A DNA stretch of 57,851 nt from Basidiobolus ranarum. Its lineage: Eukaryota > Basidiobolomycota > Basidiobolomycetes > Basidiobolales. The position numbers were made by a program, and so were the translations under genes. The notes beneath the pieces are model-generated. The model saw nothing but the letters and a program-made list of their open reading frames with translations. It was not told the DNA's origin and searched no databases. The stretch is from NCBI GenBank assembly GCA_040143965.1, contig JASJQH010006885.1, forward strand, positions 1 to 57,851, read 5' to 3'. Below are positions 46,001 through 57,599 of the stretch, piece by piece (position 1 is the first letter of the stretch; each line of letters begins with the position of its first letter).

Positions 46001-48470
46001 TTATTCGACTTCACCAGAACGAACATGAAAATTCACCACTGTAGGTTGCATTAAAGTATGTTGCAAGGAAATCATAAAAGGTTGATCTGGATGGACGATA
46101 AAGGTTGCATATCTCCTACAAATAACTGATGAATGGATGCATTTAGATGGTATGCTGGTCAAGTGGACTTACTTGGAGACCCGACTTCCACCTCGATTGG
46201 GAACGTTCGTGTTAATTTTGAATTTAAGTTCACCGGTACTTCGTAGATAGAATTTGATGGGGAAATCTTGACATGGTTTAGGCCTAGAAAGACATGAGTT
46301 GACTTGGTAAACTTTTACGAATGAATCCTACCGAATTTACCTGTCCGAGGCAGAGATGGCTTTTTCATCGTAGCTGAACAGACTTGGATCAAAGTAAGGA
46401 CTCTCACTAAATGATTGAGGACTGTAGGGCAAGGCAGCCAGCACCCTTTTTACTGCCTGCGATGGTCTAAAGGAGAATACTTTTAGTATAGAGCAGCTTA
46501 ACGTTCATCGAATGATCACTTCTACCCTCCATTCCTAGCATTGCGGACCGCATATTGTTGTTTCTTTAAGATCAATCTAGCGAAAGCATTATTAGACCAA
46601 GTCCAATTCAAATTCGCTGGTTCATTATAATTAGGTCCTCGAAAGGATTCTGAATGATGCTCGAATAAACTGAGGAGTTCTTCGGAAGTATTTTCATAAA
46701 GGGCAATGATCATCGTTGTGTCGATATTATATACCACAAAGAATGCCGTTTGATTCGTTCCCTCAGTATTCTGAATGAATGATGAAAGGATTCGTTAGCC
46801 AAGTGATTTTCAGATAGTGAATTGGTAAATAAATGTGATATTACCCGGCCAGTGACACATTCAACACTACTCAGCTTTACCAGGAGATGTGTTTCATCTA
46901 GAAACTGAGCTTTCCAAAGAACCAACGATTCAAATTGTGAAAAAGTGAGGTAAAAGTTTTGTAGGGCCATTCCGCTGGGAGGGGGAGGGGTGAAGTTAGT
47001 CGATCTCTCTTTCATGTTACAAATACATGAGATGAACTAACTTATCGTCCACTGATTTGGCTTTCTTGTAAAGGTATGCCAACAGTCTATGCTTGAATCC
47101 ACTAAGGGGAGGCTGAGTCTACAAAGCGAACCTTGGTTTAGTTTCCCGTTTAACATCAATGGATCTTTTCTGTCTTAGAACTAACATGCTTGAAATCATC
47201 AAATAGAATACTCTGCTCATCGGGATTATCAACTAGAGATGGGTCCCGGTGTGATAACGAAGGAACCTCCAAGCGGGTGCTGGAACCGAGTGATAAAGTT
47301 CTTGACAGATCTATGCCTGCTCTTCCATGCCATTCCGCGTCTGGTGGTGCTGAATGGCTACGTTGACGTGTCTCAAATTGTTCATTGAATTCCTCGTATT
47401 TGGCCAGTTCCAATTCATCATCATCGTAGTTGTACCAGCCGATAGTTCTTAATCCAACGAATGTTCCATTTTCCTACAAACAACATCAACATCAGTTTTC
47501 AGGTTAACATTCCCACTTGTTCGTCTAAAGCGATTACCTTGATCTGAAATACATGTATACATTGATTTTGAAGTGATGTGATAGCGAAGAATTGACCATA
47601 CAAACTAACTCCAGAATGATGGGATAAATAAATGAAATCACTTTTAAAAGTCTTTCGGTCACATATCTAAGTTTCATGGGGAATAGATTGGTTAAGAGGG
47701 GGAGATAGATTGAACTATTCAACTTCTCAGTACCTTTCCACTTTCAATTTCCATCACATAAAACGTAATATCATCCAGGTTGGCCATACAATTCAACGAA
47801 GAAGGATATCTGCACGCTTCGGCCGAGGAAGCTGTGGAGGGACAGGCAGAGGCCAGGATAAGCTATTCAACGTATAAACTCCATTATACAAGAGTGCAAT
47901 TAAGCATTTGAACGAAGGAGAGCTTACATGTTTTTGATTGGATGTTACCAGGCAAAAGTCCTTACATAAGAGTTCAGCGGGATCAAAGGTGAGGATTTTC
48001 TCATACTTTAACGAGAAAAATTGTTGAAAAGTAGCGTGGAGTTAAAAAAGATACTCGAATCAAAGGAGGGACAATACAATAAAAGAAAAATCGCTAAAAA
48101 GGATATATAGCTCCACTTTCTGCTTCTGGTGACTCATTGTCCGGTTTCTTAGGACTACATGGTCCAAGAAACGTGTAAAGTTGAAGTGCATGTTGATTGC
48201 GAGAGAAGCAAACTAGGTGCTAAGCAGGGAATTAGAACCATTGAGTAACAAAATCAACAAGGAAATGGGACTAAATACCTTTCCGTCTGGAGTGAATCGT
48301 TTAAGAAATATACATGTAGATATGGCAATGTTGTATAGAGTATGGTTAGGATAAACGTGCTGATAGAGTTGACGTTTCTTCAAGTAGGTTGTGTTTGGCT
48401 TCTGAAAATTCAACTCTCGATTTCTAAGTATATTGACCAAGTTTCCAGGTGAGACGTAGGCTTTGTCCAT
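46001..48470 (-). CDS. DET1 homologue (COP10-DDB1-CUL4 ubiquitin pathway)
   Basis: DET1 works with DDB1 and CUL4 E3 ligases in plants and animals. Exon 1 (48470-48279) encodes LVNILRNREL, YQHVYPNHTLYNIAIS and FLKRFTPDGK, and exon 2 continues HLVCFSRNQHALQLYTF, the diagnostic DET1 N-terminal propeller block. Further exons carry KYEKILTFDPAELLCKDFCL, VLWKAQFLDETHLLVKLSSV, then VVYNIDTTMIIALYENTSEE and NNAFARLILKKQQYAVRNA, all in DET1 order. The C-terminal YATFIVHPDQPFMISLQHT precedes VVNFHVRSGEVE and the stop. It has many small exons, of which I fixed only some, so the middle of the model is provisional. The gene has start, end and all blocks and looks intact. Confidence 0.84.
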
Positions 48471-48920
48471 AATGTAAGTAGAAAAGGTAAGTATAGATTG
48501 GCAGCTTAGAATCTAAAGCTCGTATGCTAATTTGGGGTATGATATTTCGGTCCAATAACTAGATCAAGTGATATACTTCGTTGGTGCCGATTTAAGCAAA
48601 GTTTGGAAACTAATCAGAAATACAAGAGAAGGGTTAGGTGAAAAAGCATCACTTAGGGTCAGAGAGCGGCACTAGCGACTCCATGCGATTGCTTATATTA
48701 CGTATTTAACAATTCAGTAATCTTGGTGTTATTTTACCCTGATTGCTTGAATGAACTTAAATACAGATGACTATTTGAACATTGCACAGATATCATCTAT
48801 GTGCTACCGTGACTCATACTGTGGAATTATATAAACGGGCGTTTGGACTCATATTCACAACTTACAATCTCCCACAGACTAGTACGTGTGTGTTCCCTTA
48901 TTAACTCTCTACACACGATA
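48471..48920. other. Divergent promoter region
   Basis: Upstream space of DET1 (minus) and the first transporter (plus), with a TATA box at the right end. Nothing else was seen. Confidence 0.45.
48827..48835 (+). promoter_or_regulatory. TATA box of transporter 1
   Basis: TATATAAAC-type element about 90 bases before the ATG at 48921. It helps to set the start: the frame stays open upstream to 48843, but that lies at the expected transcription start and has no ATG. Confidence 0.5.
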
Positions 48921-50189
48921 ATGACGAACGATACAGTAGTCGACATTACAGCCAAGGATTCCTTAGAATTTTCTCCTACGAACACAGTGGTTCGGGACCG
49001 AAATGGTTCTAGCCTGGGGGCCTATTTCAATGTAATTTGTGTTGTCGCTGGGACAGGTACGTTGCAACTTCCTCTTACCTTAGAGCAGGGTGGATGGGCC
49101 TCGATTTTCCTGATGATGATATGTGGAACGATAGCCGTCTACACAGGGAATCTATTAATCAAATGCCTTTATTACAATGGAAGAAGTCGATTGCCTGATT
49201 ATCCCTCGGTGGGTTATGCTGCCTACGGACGTTTTGGCCAGAATTTCATTCGGTTCTTTCATTACACAATTCTTCTTGGAGCATCATGTATATATATAAT
49301 CTTGGCTGGAGTAAATCTTCACGATTTACTGTTGAGAGCTGGAGTAAACTTGGATCCAAAGATATGGATTCTAATCTCTGCTGTGATTGTTTGGATTCCC
49401 TTTGTAGCTCTAAAGTCACTTAAAGAGTTTGTCTGGCTGTCAGTATTTGGTGTGTTGACCACATTTATAGTGATTATGGTGGCTGTTGTTGAGGGGTTTC
49501 TAGATTTACCCAATCAACAGGAAAATACACATCAATTCATTGTTCCTTCTGGAATCCCGATAGCGTTAACCTCGATCGCTTTCTCTTTCGGTGGCAATGC
49601 TATATATCCGCATGTGGAGGTGGCCATGAAGAATCGTCATTCTTGGAACAAAACCTTGGCCTTATCTATATTCACGATATTCTTGATGTATCTGTTGGTT
49701 AGCGTGTCTGGCTATTACGTCTATGGAAATACCACACTGTCCCCTATCTACGCCAATCTTCCACAAGGTGCGGCTACAATAGTTGCCATAGCGATGATTA
49801 CTGTGCATGTCGTGTTAGCAGCGCCATTAAATTTGATCAGTTTCTCCAATGAGATAGAGATTATATGGAATATCAATGATACATGCTACACTCCTTTGAA
49901 GGCATTTGCCCTTCGTTTTGTACTCCGTAGTTTTATCATGGTGTTACTGACCGTAGTGGGAGTATTTCTTCCATACTTTGGACCATTGATGTCCTTAATT
50001 GGTGGCCTTGGATATCCTATCATTCTCTTCCTTGCACCAATTGCACTTTATTTGAAATTATTTGGGGTCCGTTCTATGGGCTGGCCAGAACGTATATGGT
50101 GTCTTTTTATCACTTTTATTGCCATTATTGGTTTGGTTCTTGGAACCAAAGATGCTATCATTCAATTAATAAAAATCAAAAATCAGTAA
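48921..50189 (+). CDS. Vacuolar-type amino acid transporter (AVT/AAAP family), intronless copy
   Basis: A membrane permease of about eleven helices, 422 residues from the ATG (MTNDTVVDITAKDS). Family marks: SLGAYFNVICVVAGTGTLQL at helix 1 with the substrate-site GTGTLQLP, FSFGGNAIYPHVEVAMK, and LVSVSGYYVYGNTTLSPIY. The last helices end in GTKDAIIQLIKIKNQ. It probably moves amino acids across the vacuolar membrane with protons; substrate and location are inferred. It is closely related to the minus-strand gene to its right but has no introns. Confidence 0.92.
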   Translation: MTNDTVVDITAKDSLEFSPTNTVVRDRNGSSLGAYFNVICVVAGTGTLQLPLTLEQGGWASIFLMMICGTIAVYTGNLLIKCLYYNGRSRLPDYPSVGYAAYGRFGQNFIRFFHYTILLGASCIYIILAGVNLHDLLLRAGVNLDPKIWILISAVIVWIPFVALKSLKEFVWLSVFGVLTTFIVIMVAVVEGFLDLPNQQENTHQFIVPSGIPIALTSIAFSFGGNAIYPHVEVAMKNRHSWNKTLALSIFTIFLMYLLVSVSGYYVYGNTTLSPIYANLPQGAATIVAIAMITVHVVLAAPLNLISFSNEIEIIWNINDTCYTPLKAFALRFVLRSFIMVLLTVVGVFLPYFGPLMSLIGGLGYPIILFLAPIALYLKLFGVRSMGWPERIWCLFITFIAIIGLVLGTKDAIIQLIKIKNQ

Positions 50190-50801
50190 ACACATATATG
50201 AGTCACCCATTCCCAGGTTCAGTGATAAGGAAATTCTTGAAGCGTGGAAAAAGTGCTCTCATTAGCTATTCTTATGAATTATTGCTTCTTCCCCACATCA
50301 CTTGGTTATCACTCAAGGTGACCAATGTTGTACCAAGTGTCCGGATTTGGTAGAATCTTTTAACATCAGTAACATATGCTCCAAAAAGCTCTTTTCAAAT
50401 GGTCCAAAATGTATATTCACCGCATGCTCATATACAAATCAAGAAATGCAAACTTTAACTTCGTGGGAATATCCCCGTTCGGTTAAATTCGGTGTCATGT
50501 GAGTTAGGTGAGGGTTAAGTTACGTAATATTCATTTGGAATCCAAGTTTAGTACGGACCAGGGCGGGAATAGCCATCCTAAATCTAATAGAGAATAATGG
50601 TTCCTCGTCAATCCTATTTATTGGGATGGTCAAAAATAATTTAAGGGTATACTCTACACTCAATACTGGAATCCAGTCGAGTGACATCAAAATGGAATTT
50701 AGTGGGGAGAACGGACATTTAGGAACAAACATTTAAATAATCGGCTAATTCAAAAACAAGGTAATCTAAGGGGTTTATCATCTGGATTTCTCATCTGGAT
50801 A
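50190..50801. other. Convergent 3' region between paralogous transporters
   Basis: 612 bases between the two transporter tails, with only short unsupported frames. It is the centre of an inverted gene pair. Confidence 0.4.
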
Positions 50802-52265
50802 TTAATGCTTGACATGAATTTCACAAGCACTGCCGCATTGAATATGTGCTATGAGTGAGGTGATGGCATCCTTGGTTCCTAGCACACAACCAACTGCAGC
50901 AATCACCAAAATCACTCCACACCATAGAAGTTCCAGCTTTGACATGGATCTCCAGCCGAAGAGTTTCCAATACAGTACGATAGGGGCAATGAATACAATC
51001 ACTGTATTGGACAAGGCACCAAAGAGTGACATGAAATCACTGATGTAGGGTAGGAACATGGCAGTCACAGTAATTGCTGCCAGAATTCCAGTTCTTAAAG
51101 CGAAGCGTAAGCCTATTTCCTTGTACTTACTATAGTATGTGGAATCAATCCGAAAGATGGTTTCAATTTCAGTAGCAAAGCTTGTCAAATAAATTGGACA
51201 GGCCAAAAGCACGTGAATCGTGATCATAATGATTGCCAAAGTGGTAGCAGGACCGGAAGGGAGATTGTCATAGATAGGTGACTTGGTGGAGTTTCCATAC
51301 ACGTAGTATCCAGAAACACTTACAAGCAAATAAAGAATACCAATAGTGAGCATTGCTGAGGTTAATACTTTGTTCCAAGATTTTGGTTTAGCCATAACTT
51401 GCTCGACATGCGGATAGACAACATTCCCTCCAAAAGAAAAGCAAATGGAGGCTAGAGCAATTGGGAATCCGGTGATGTTGATTGTTTGATGTGTTTGTTG
51501 GAGGTTATTGGGCAGATCAATGATACTAACGATAACAGCTACGAACACTAAGACCAAAGTAGTCAGTACTCCTATGACCGAAAGGACTGCCACTTCTTTC
51601 AACGTTTTGAGAAGAATGTAAGGAACCCAAACTATCAGACCGGCAATTAGGACCCATACTTTTTGATCGAGACTAATGCCCACCATTTCAAAGAGTTGAT
51701 GAGCATTTAAGCCAGTAATCAATATGTACACTATAGCACTACCAATTTGAATGGAATAATGAAAGACACGAATGAATATCATTCCCGGCTTTCCATACGC
51801 CGCCTTACCAATGGAGGAGTAATCAGAGAGACGATTGATCCTAGAAACGAGTCAACATTTAATAAAGGAAAAGGCCCATACAGAAAATGGAACTCACCGA
51901 TCGTAGTAGAGACATTTGATCAATAATGACCCCGTGTAGACTGATATACCAGTAGACAGAAGAATGAGTCCAATTCCGACCCATCCACTTTGGCTTAGTG
52001 CGAAGGGGAGTTGAAGCGTACCTGTCCCAGCGATTGCACATACGATGTTAAAATAGGCTCCGAAGCTAGATCCATTTCGCTCATGGCCAATGGCATGGGA
52101 TTCATACTCCATTTGGCTGAATCCTTCTTTGCTTGCCACGATCTTATCTTCAATCTCTTTGACCACATTAGCGTTGTCATCTCGTTCCACTGTAAAATCA
52201 GGTTAGTTTGGTAAAGAAGTTAGAGTGAGACAAAGTCACTACACACCTTTGGCGAGGCCACTCAT
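50802..52265 (-). CDS. Vacuolar-type amino acid transporter (AVT/AAAP family), intron-bearing copy
   Basis: Exons 52265-52247, 52189-51898 and 51840-50802 give 449 residues, starting MSGLAKVERDDNAN. It shares long blocks with the convergent neighbour: SFGAYFNIVCAIAGTGTLQL, FSFGGNVVYPHVEQVMAKP and LVSVSGYYVYGNSTKSPIYD, and the same helix order. The second intron falls inside the loop after SLLIKCLYYDR. The hydrophilic N terminus is cytosolic. A TTTAAATA-like element lies about 50 bases before the ATG. Substrate unknown. The two genes are tail to tail, as expected from an inverted duplication. Confidence 0.92.
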
Positions 52266-53515
52266 TTAGAAGCTACCAAAATGAGTTTAGTATAGTTACA
52301 GAGGTAAAGAGTAGTTATTTAAAGAAGTCAACTACAGTGAGAAGTAATGAGAAGGTTATTTATTTAGTCGATTGCATGAAGTGACTTGAGATAAACGTCA
52401 TTATTGCACTACCAAGGTGTCTTTATAGTTACTAAAATCCTGCATCGCCTTCTTGCCTAGGCTCTTCCGATGCATAGTGTTTGTATGAAAACAAGAATTA
52501 GCTCAAGGGATAGTGAGTGATGCACAGCTAGCAAATGCATCAAACCACGTTGTGGCTTTTAGCAGATTTAGCGAAACCAATCTATCAGATATCCGCAAAC
52601 AAACAGCATCACCTTAAAAACGAAGCACTAATTCTGATTGGCTGCTGTAGGAGCTATATGCTTAATAATATTCATGTGAGGCAATGCGTTAGATCCAGAA
52701 ATGGCTTTTATGGTGGCATACTCATCAACAGCGTATCGAGGTTCTCAAACTTTGTGGGGAGTAGTGTTATGGTATGTGCTATGATGGATACCTATTGTAT
52801 TGTATTGTGTTGTGTTGTATTGTATTGCTTCTTTATTAGCTAAGAGATATCACTGATCTGTCAGGATTGTAGAGTTTATACGGGTTATAGCACTAGTACG
52901 GATTGACATTAATAAGGTTCTAATAAGGCGAATGTTTCAAGCCAAATAATATCTACTATTTATGCTACAGCCATAGCCATAGCCATAGTCCCAGAACCTG
53001 TCTTAATCCTAATCTTAAGTATTGAGTGAGTTACCATACAAACAATCGCCGCTCTGTGGTTTAGGATTAATAATCTGCCATTAAAGATTGATGAACTTTC
53101 CTTAAATCGGTCAGATCTACCCGATTTTGATTAAACATGGTGAGTGACGTTCTTGCCCTTATTTGCGAGGCGTCCATCTTATACTATTCATAGTAACTTA
53201 GATAGGCAAAGCTAATGAATATGTGTTTATATAGACATTGCTAAGAGTGAAAGTTAATTACCTAACAGTTGAAGGCTAAAGATGCTCATAAAATTCATAT
53301 AACTACCACTAAATTGGACAACGTCAAGTCCGATCAGTAGTCAACTGACCAAAGTTAGTAAACCAAGAGTAAGGTGGAGTTTAACAACACATCCAAAGCT
53401 TATCTCGTTTAATTTAATCTGGTCTCATGAAAAACCTTTAGCAACCACAGCAGTTGAAGTATAAAAGGCTTTACCATCGATCCTTCAACGATATACAACA
53501 CATTAGTTCTCTAAA
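52266..53515. other. Divergent promoter region with simple repeats
   Basis: Between transporter 2 and chitinase. It holds a TATTG/TGTAT pentanucleotide run at 52793-52828 and CCATAG hexamers at 52971-52988. The frame at 52535-52843 is not gene-like. Confidence 0.45.
53460..53468 (+). promoter_or_regulatory. TATA box of chitinase gene
   Basis: TATAAAAGG about 50 bases before the chitinase ATG: strong match, good distance, and the best TATA box in the window. Confidence 0.65.
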
Positions 53516-55466
53516 ATGGTAGCCTCCCACTTGCTTTCTATTTGCGCTATTTTCACCGGGTTAAGACTGGTCTTAGCTTTTGATGAGAAGTGTGACACGA
53601 ACTTTGTCACTTATTGGGGCCAAAACTCTTACGGAATAACTAATCCAGATCATGCTAAATGGGAGAAGCCCTTGCGAGGATACTGTGAAGATGATACTGT
53701 GGACGTAATAAATCTCAGTTTTATGAATGTATTTAACGCTGGGACTCAATTACCTCCTCAAATCAACCTTTCATTTCACTGCGCCAGCACTCATCCCGGG
53801 ACTTCTGTCTTAAATTGCCCTGACATTGGTAAAGACATTGAGTATTGCCAGTCAAAAGGCAAAAAAATAATCATGTCTCTTGGAGGTGCTACCGGCTCTT
53901 ATGGGTTCAGCAACGATGCTGATGCTGGCAGCTTTGCTCAGACTCTCTGGGATTCCCTCCTTGGTGGTTCCTCCGATAAAAGACCTTTCGGTACCGCCAA
54001 GCTAGATGGTATCGACCTTGACATTGAAGGTGGTAGTAGCAATGGCTATAGTAGCTTCATTAAGGCACTTCGTGAATTGTATGCTAAGGATAGCAGTAAG
54101 AAGTATTATATAACTGGTGCTCCGCAATGCCCATTCCCGGATATTTTCTTAGGGCAAGCTCTAAGTAATTCCTGGTTTGATATGGTATTTGTTCAATTCT
54201 ATAATAATTACTGTTCTGCAAGTAATCCCGCTCAATTCAATTTTGAAGTTTGGAATACTTGGGCCACTACTCAATCTGTCAATAAGGACGTGAAAATCTA
54301 TCTCGGTGTTCCTGGTTCGGGTCCATCTGCTGGCAGCGGATACATACCCGCTACTCAAATTAATCAAATTATCGATGATATAAGGAAAAAGTATTCTTCA
54401 TTTGGCGGCGTTATGGCTTGGGATGCCTCTTCGTCTGATATGAATATTGAGGGTGGGATTAGCTTTGCGGCATCAGTCAAAAACAAATTGAAGGCATCAC
54501 CAGTTTGTGGTGCTCAGAAAAATCCTAGTCCTCCACAGAGTCCCACCATACCCACTATACCCGCAATACCCACTATACCTACTATATCTGCTATACCCGC
54601 ACTATCCTCATTCAGCTCTCCCGTCGTTCCGGTATCTAGTTCATCTATTTCTGTGTCGTCAAGCCTTGCAGGCGGATCAAGCACTGGAGTTTCTAAAGAG
54701 TTACCTTCATCAAGTGCTCCAGCTCCAACATTAGCTACAAGTACTCCAAGTATCCCTCTAAGCTCTACTTCTAGCACTACATTGCCTAATCTACACAAGG
54801 TCACATGTCCTGTTGAAGGGTCTCCATGTGTAGGGAATGAAGTTGGCTGCAGTGGGTATAATTATGCAGTATGCTTAAACGGTAAGTGATTTTACTTCTA
54901 TAAGAACTAAGAATAGACCAATTCTAACCTATATATTGTTAATTACATACTAAAAAGGTCGCTGGCTATTGCGTCCTTGCAGTACCGACCAGTTGCTTCT
55001 TTGCGCCAAGGGAAGTTCTGGAATATATTGTGACTGGGCAGCAGGGAAATCCATTGAAACATGTGGCGCTCCAAATTCCTTGTATCGAAGGAAAATAGTT
55101 GCTGAAGAAGTAAAAGAGAAGGGAAATAAGGATATCATGATAGATATTGTAAAGCAAACAGGCGAACAAGAGACTCAAGACTTCACAGCATTAGTTAGAA
55201 TTCGTACTACCTTAAGCTCATCTATCTCTAACAACTGGCAGGTCCAATTCTCTGTCCCGGATAATAGTAATATTACTCAAGTTAGTCGCGGTCAGTTTAA
55301 ACAAGATGGTTCGATGGTTACTGTGAAAAGTAATCCTAATGATGAGCCCAAGCAAAATATGGTCATTATATTTGAGATCAAAGGAATTACAATGGGACAA
55401 CCTCGACCGATACTTACTTCTAAAAGACCTCTAAGGGCTCTATTCGAAGATTTGGGTTCATCTTAA
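53516..55466 (+). CDS. Secreted class III chitinase (GH18) with two C-terminal binding-type domains
   Basis: Hydrolyses chitin, probably in hyphal wall remodelling. Exons 53516-54881 and 54958-55466 give 624 residues. A signal peptide (MVASHLLSICAIFTGLRLVL) precedes a class III GH18 domain (about 22-330): NFVTYWGQNSYG, KKIIMSLGGATGSYGFS, the catalytic motif LDGIDLDIEGGS with its glutamate, and GGVMAWDASSSDMN. A linker of PTIP/PAIP repeats and serines follows, then a CBM19-like cysteine domain (CPVEGSPCVGNEVGCSGYNY, CAKGSSGIYCDWA). The last ~120 residues (NNWQVQFSVPDNSNI, GSMVTVKSN) look like a beta-sandwich of CBM2 type; this last call is tentative. There is no membrane anchor, so it is presumably secreted or wall-bound. 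Confidence 0.93.
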
Positions 55467-55724
55467 TTATCAGTACACCACTTTATAGAGATATTGTCCT
55501 GAATTATTATCTCCATACCCTGCTTTATAGTTCCAAATATCAGCTAGAAGTTATTTGCTATCTATTAAAATAAACTCCACTGTCGATTAACTATAGCAAT
55601 CATACTAATTCTGGTTTATTCAACGTGTTGTATAACATCGGTTCACTTATTAGTTTCAAGCGCAAGTTATAGCTTAGTTACATTTCAGCTGTTCGAGCTC
55701 TAGTTAAATTCGATATCTCTAATG

Positions 55725-57242
55725 CTATTCTTTGGAGTCCGTGATTCCTCCATCCGTTATCGCATATGCTATTCATATTAGTAAAGCTCTTATTAGTGGT
55801 CATTCTCTTTACTAATCCTTACCAGCCTCTGCCTCAGGCATATCAGGGGAATCAGCAATTTTTGCAATACGCTGCTCTCCTCGGCCTTTCCGCAAGCTCA
55901 GCCTTGTAGTTGAACTATATGTTGAATAGATATTCAATGGTTACATGAAAATAGAAACAAAAATCAATTGTAAATTAAAGTACGCGTGAGCAAGAATATG
56001 CCCTCCAATTGGTTTTTTATCCGGCGCAAAAGACATAGCCCCAGGATCGGCGGAAACCTGAAAAGAAGCTAAGTAATTGTACCGTAAAAAAACAATAGAG
56101 ATCTTGAATACTTGATTGGTAAGAAAAACTGCTACATTATACTCTTCCGAAATCTTCAATAGTCTTGAGAGCATAATGTTCAACTTCTGCTGTCTTTCAC
56201 TGAGCTCACCTCTTCCACAATAGTCAGTTCGAAACAACGCCATAATGGAGTCAATTACCTGATTAATATTAGCATCCGAACCCTCATCACAGGTAATAAT
56301 TTCCATTACCAGAATTCGGAATACTCCACGTTCTTCAGCAAACCTTGCAGTCAACTCCGTAATCAAATCCATTTGATGCTCAGAATTATAGGCACGCGCG
56401 AATATCACGTTATCAAGCACGGTTTCAGGGTCAATTGAAAATCGTTCTGCGATTGCTTTGATTCGATCAGGACGAAATGTTCCTTCAGTGTCGACATAAG
56501 CTGCCTACATTATATTAGATCTTTGGCTCTCTACTAAAATTCGAAGATAAAATATGTTACTTTTCCGTTTCCTCCCCCCATACTAACAGGTAATTGGCAG
56601 GATACACATAAAGTGTGAGCCAGCTGTGTTTTTCCGGTTCGAAATTCGCCATAAACTTCAGTTATGGCCATGGTTTGAATACCACCTAGGAATTTGAATT
56701 AACACTACATCTAAATTATAGGGATTTATACTACCTCCTATAAGTTTATCTAGCTCCTCACTTCCGGTGGTTACTTTTACTACTTGTTGACGTTGGATGA
56801 AATATTCGGTGGCCGAAATGAAGCCACAAGCCTGAAAATGTTGTTAGCCTACACGCATCGTGGTACTCTTTCCTGGAAGATATCTATACTGTAATCTTGT
56901 TAGCGGCTTCTTTGATTTTGTCAACTTTTGCTTCTGATAATCCTTTGATTTTGCAAAGATTTTTCCTAGTGGTCATTTGAATAGCCTCGAAGCAAACACT
57001 TAAAAACCATAGCGATATGATGATTAATAGACACACGTTACTTTGACGGTGCATAAACCCGAGCCCTTTAACTTTTGTATATCCCCAGCATTAATACCTT
57101 GCTTTTGAAGCTCGTCTATATCTACAAAGAATATCTCCTACATCTATTGTTAGTTCCAAACTTAAATACGAGTAAATATAAGACAATGTACTTCCTCCTC
57201 CTCTAGGATTTCATCAGCATCTTGAACAACTTGCTCACTCAT
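55725..57242 (-). CDS. DMC1 meiotic recombinase
   Basis: A RecA/Rad51-family ATPase that catalyses strand exchange between homologues in meiosis. Start [17 protein letters not shown], then [20 protein letters not shown] (helix-hairpin-helix domain), [20 protein letters not shown] typical of DMC1, Walker [29 protein letters not shown] and Walker [15 protein letters not shown]. Then follow [49 protein letters not shown] and a proper end in [14 protein letters not shown]. Many introns; one of 51 bases (56309-56259) is a multiple of three without a stop. All motifs are intact. A meiotic gene implies a sexual cycle, at least in recent ancestry. Confidence 0.93.
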
Positions 57243-57599
57243 GTTGTAATAATAAGTACTCAATATAGATTAAAACACTTCTATTTATAGGATAGTTTAC
57301 TGGTGATTAAATGCTTATATGCTTCAAGTGTCGTGTTGACAAATCAATCTATTCAAGAGGATGCTCTAGAGTAAGAATGAATCATTCGCCAGGGATTATA
57401 TTACATTCAAGAGAAAATCAATGCTAATGATACTATTTGAGTAATATGCTGACGATATGCATGGATGTTTGAGAAGTTCCTGCATTTTGGCCATGCTGAC
57501 TGTTGAGAAAACATGACTACCCTAACCCTAACCCATTAAACATCTCTGTTGAATCATTCATGGAAAAACATTAGTATTTGTAAAACTGGTTTAAGACAC
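57243..57599. other. Intergenic upstream of DMC1
   Basis: DMC1 promoter region and a short telomere-like repeat at 57519-57534; no gene was seen. Confidence 0.4.
57519..57534 (+). repeat. Interstitial telomere-like repeat
   Basis: ACCCTAACCCTAACCC, about two and a half CCCTAA units, some 70 bases before the Copia fragment. Confidence 0.4.

Noticed and set aside
48843-48920. Earlier start for transporter 1
   Set aside because: The upstream part begins with TTG, not ATG, and lies where transcription should start relative to the TATA box.
52535-52843. 102-codon plus-strand frame
   Set aside because: Runs into a simple pentanucleotide repeat and looks like chance.
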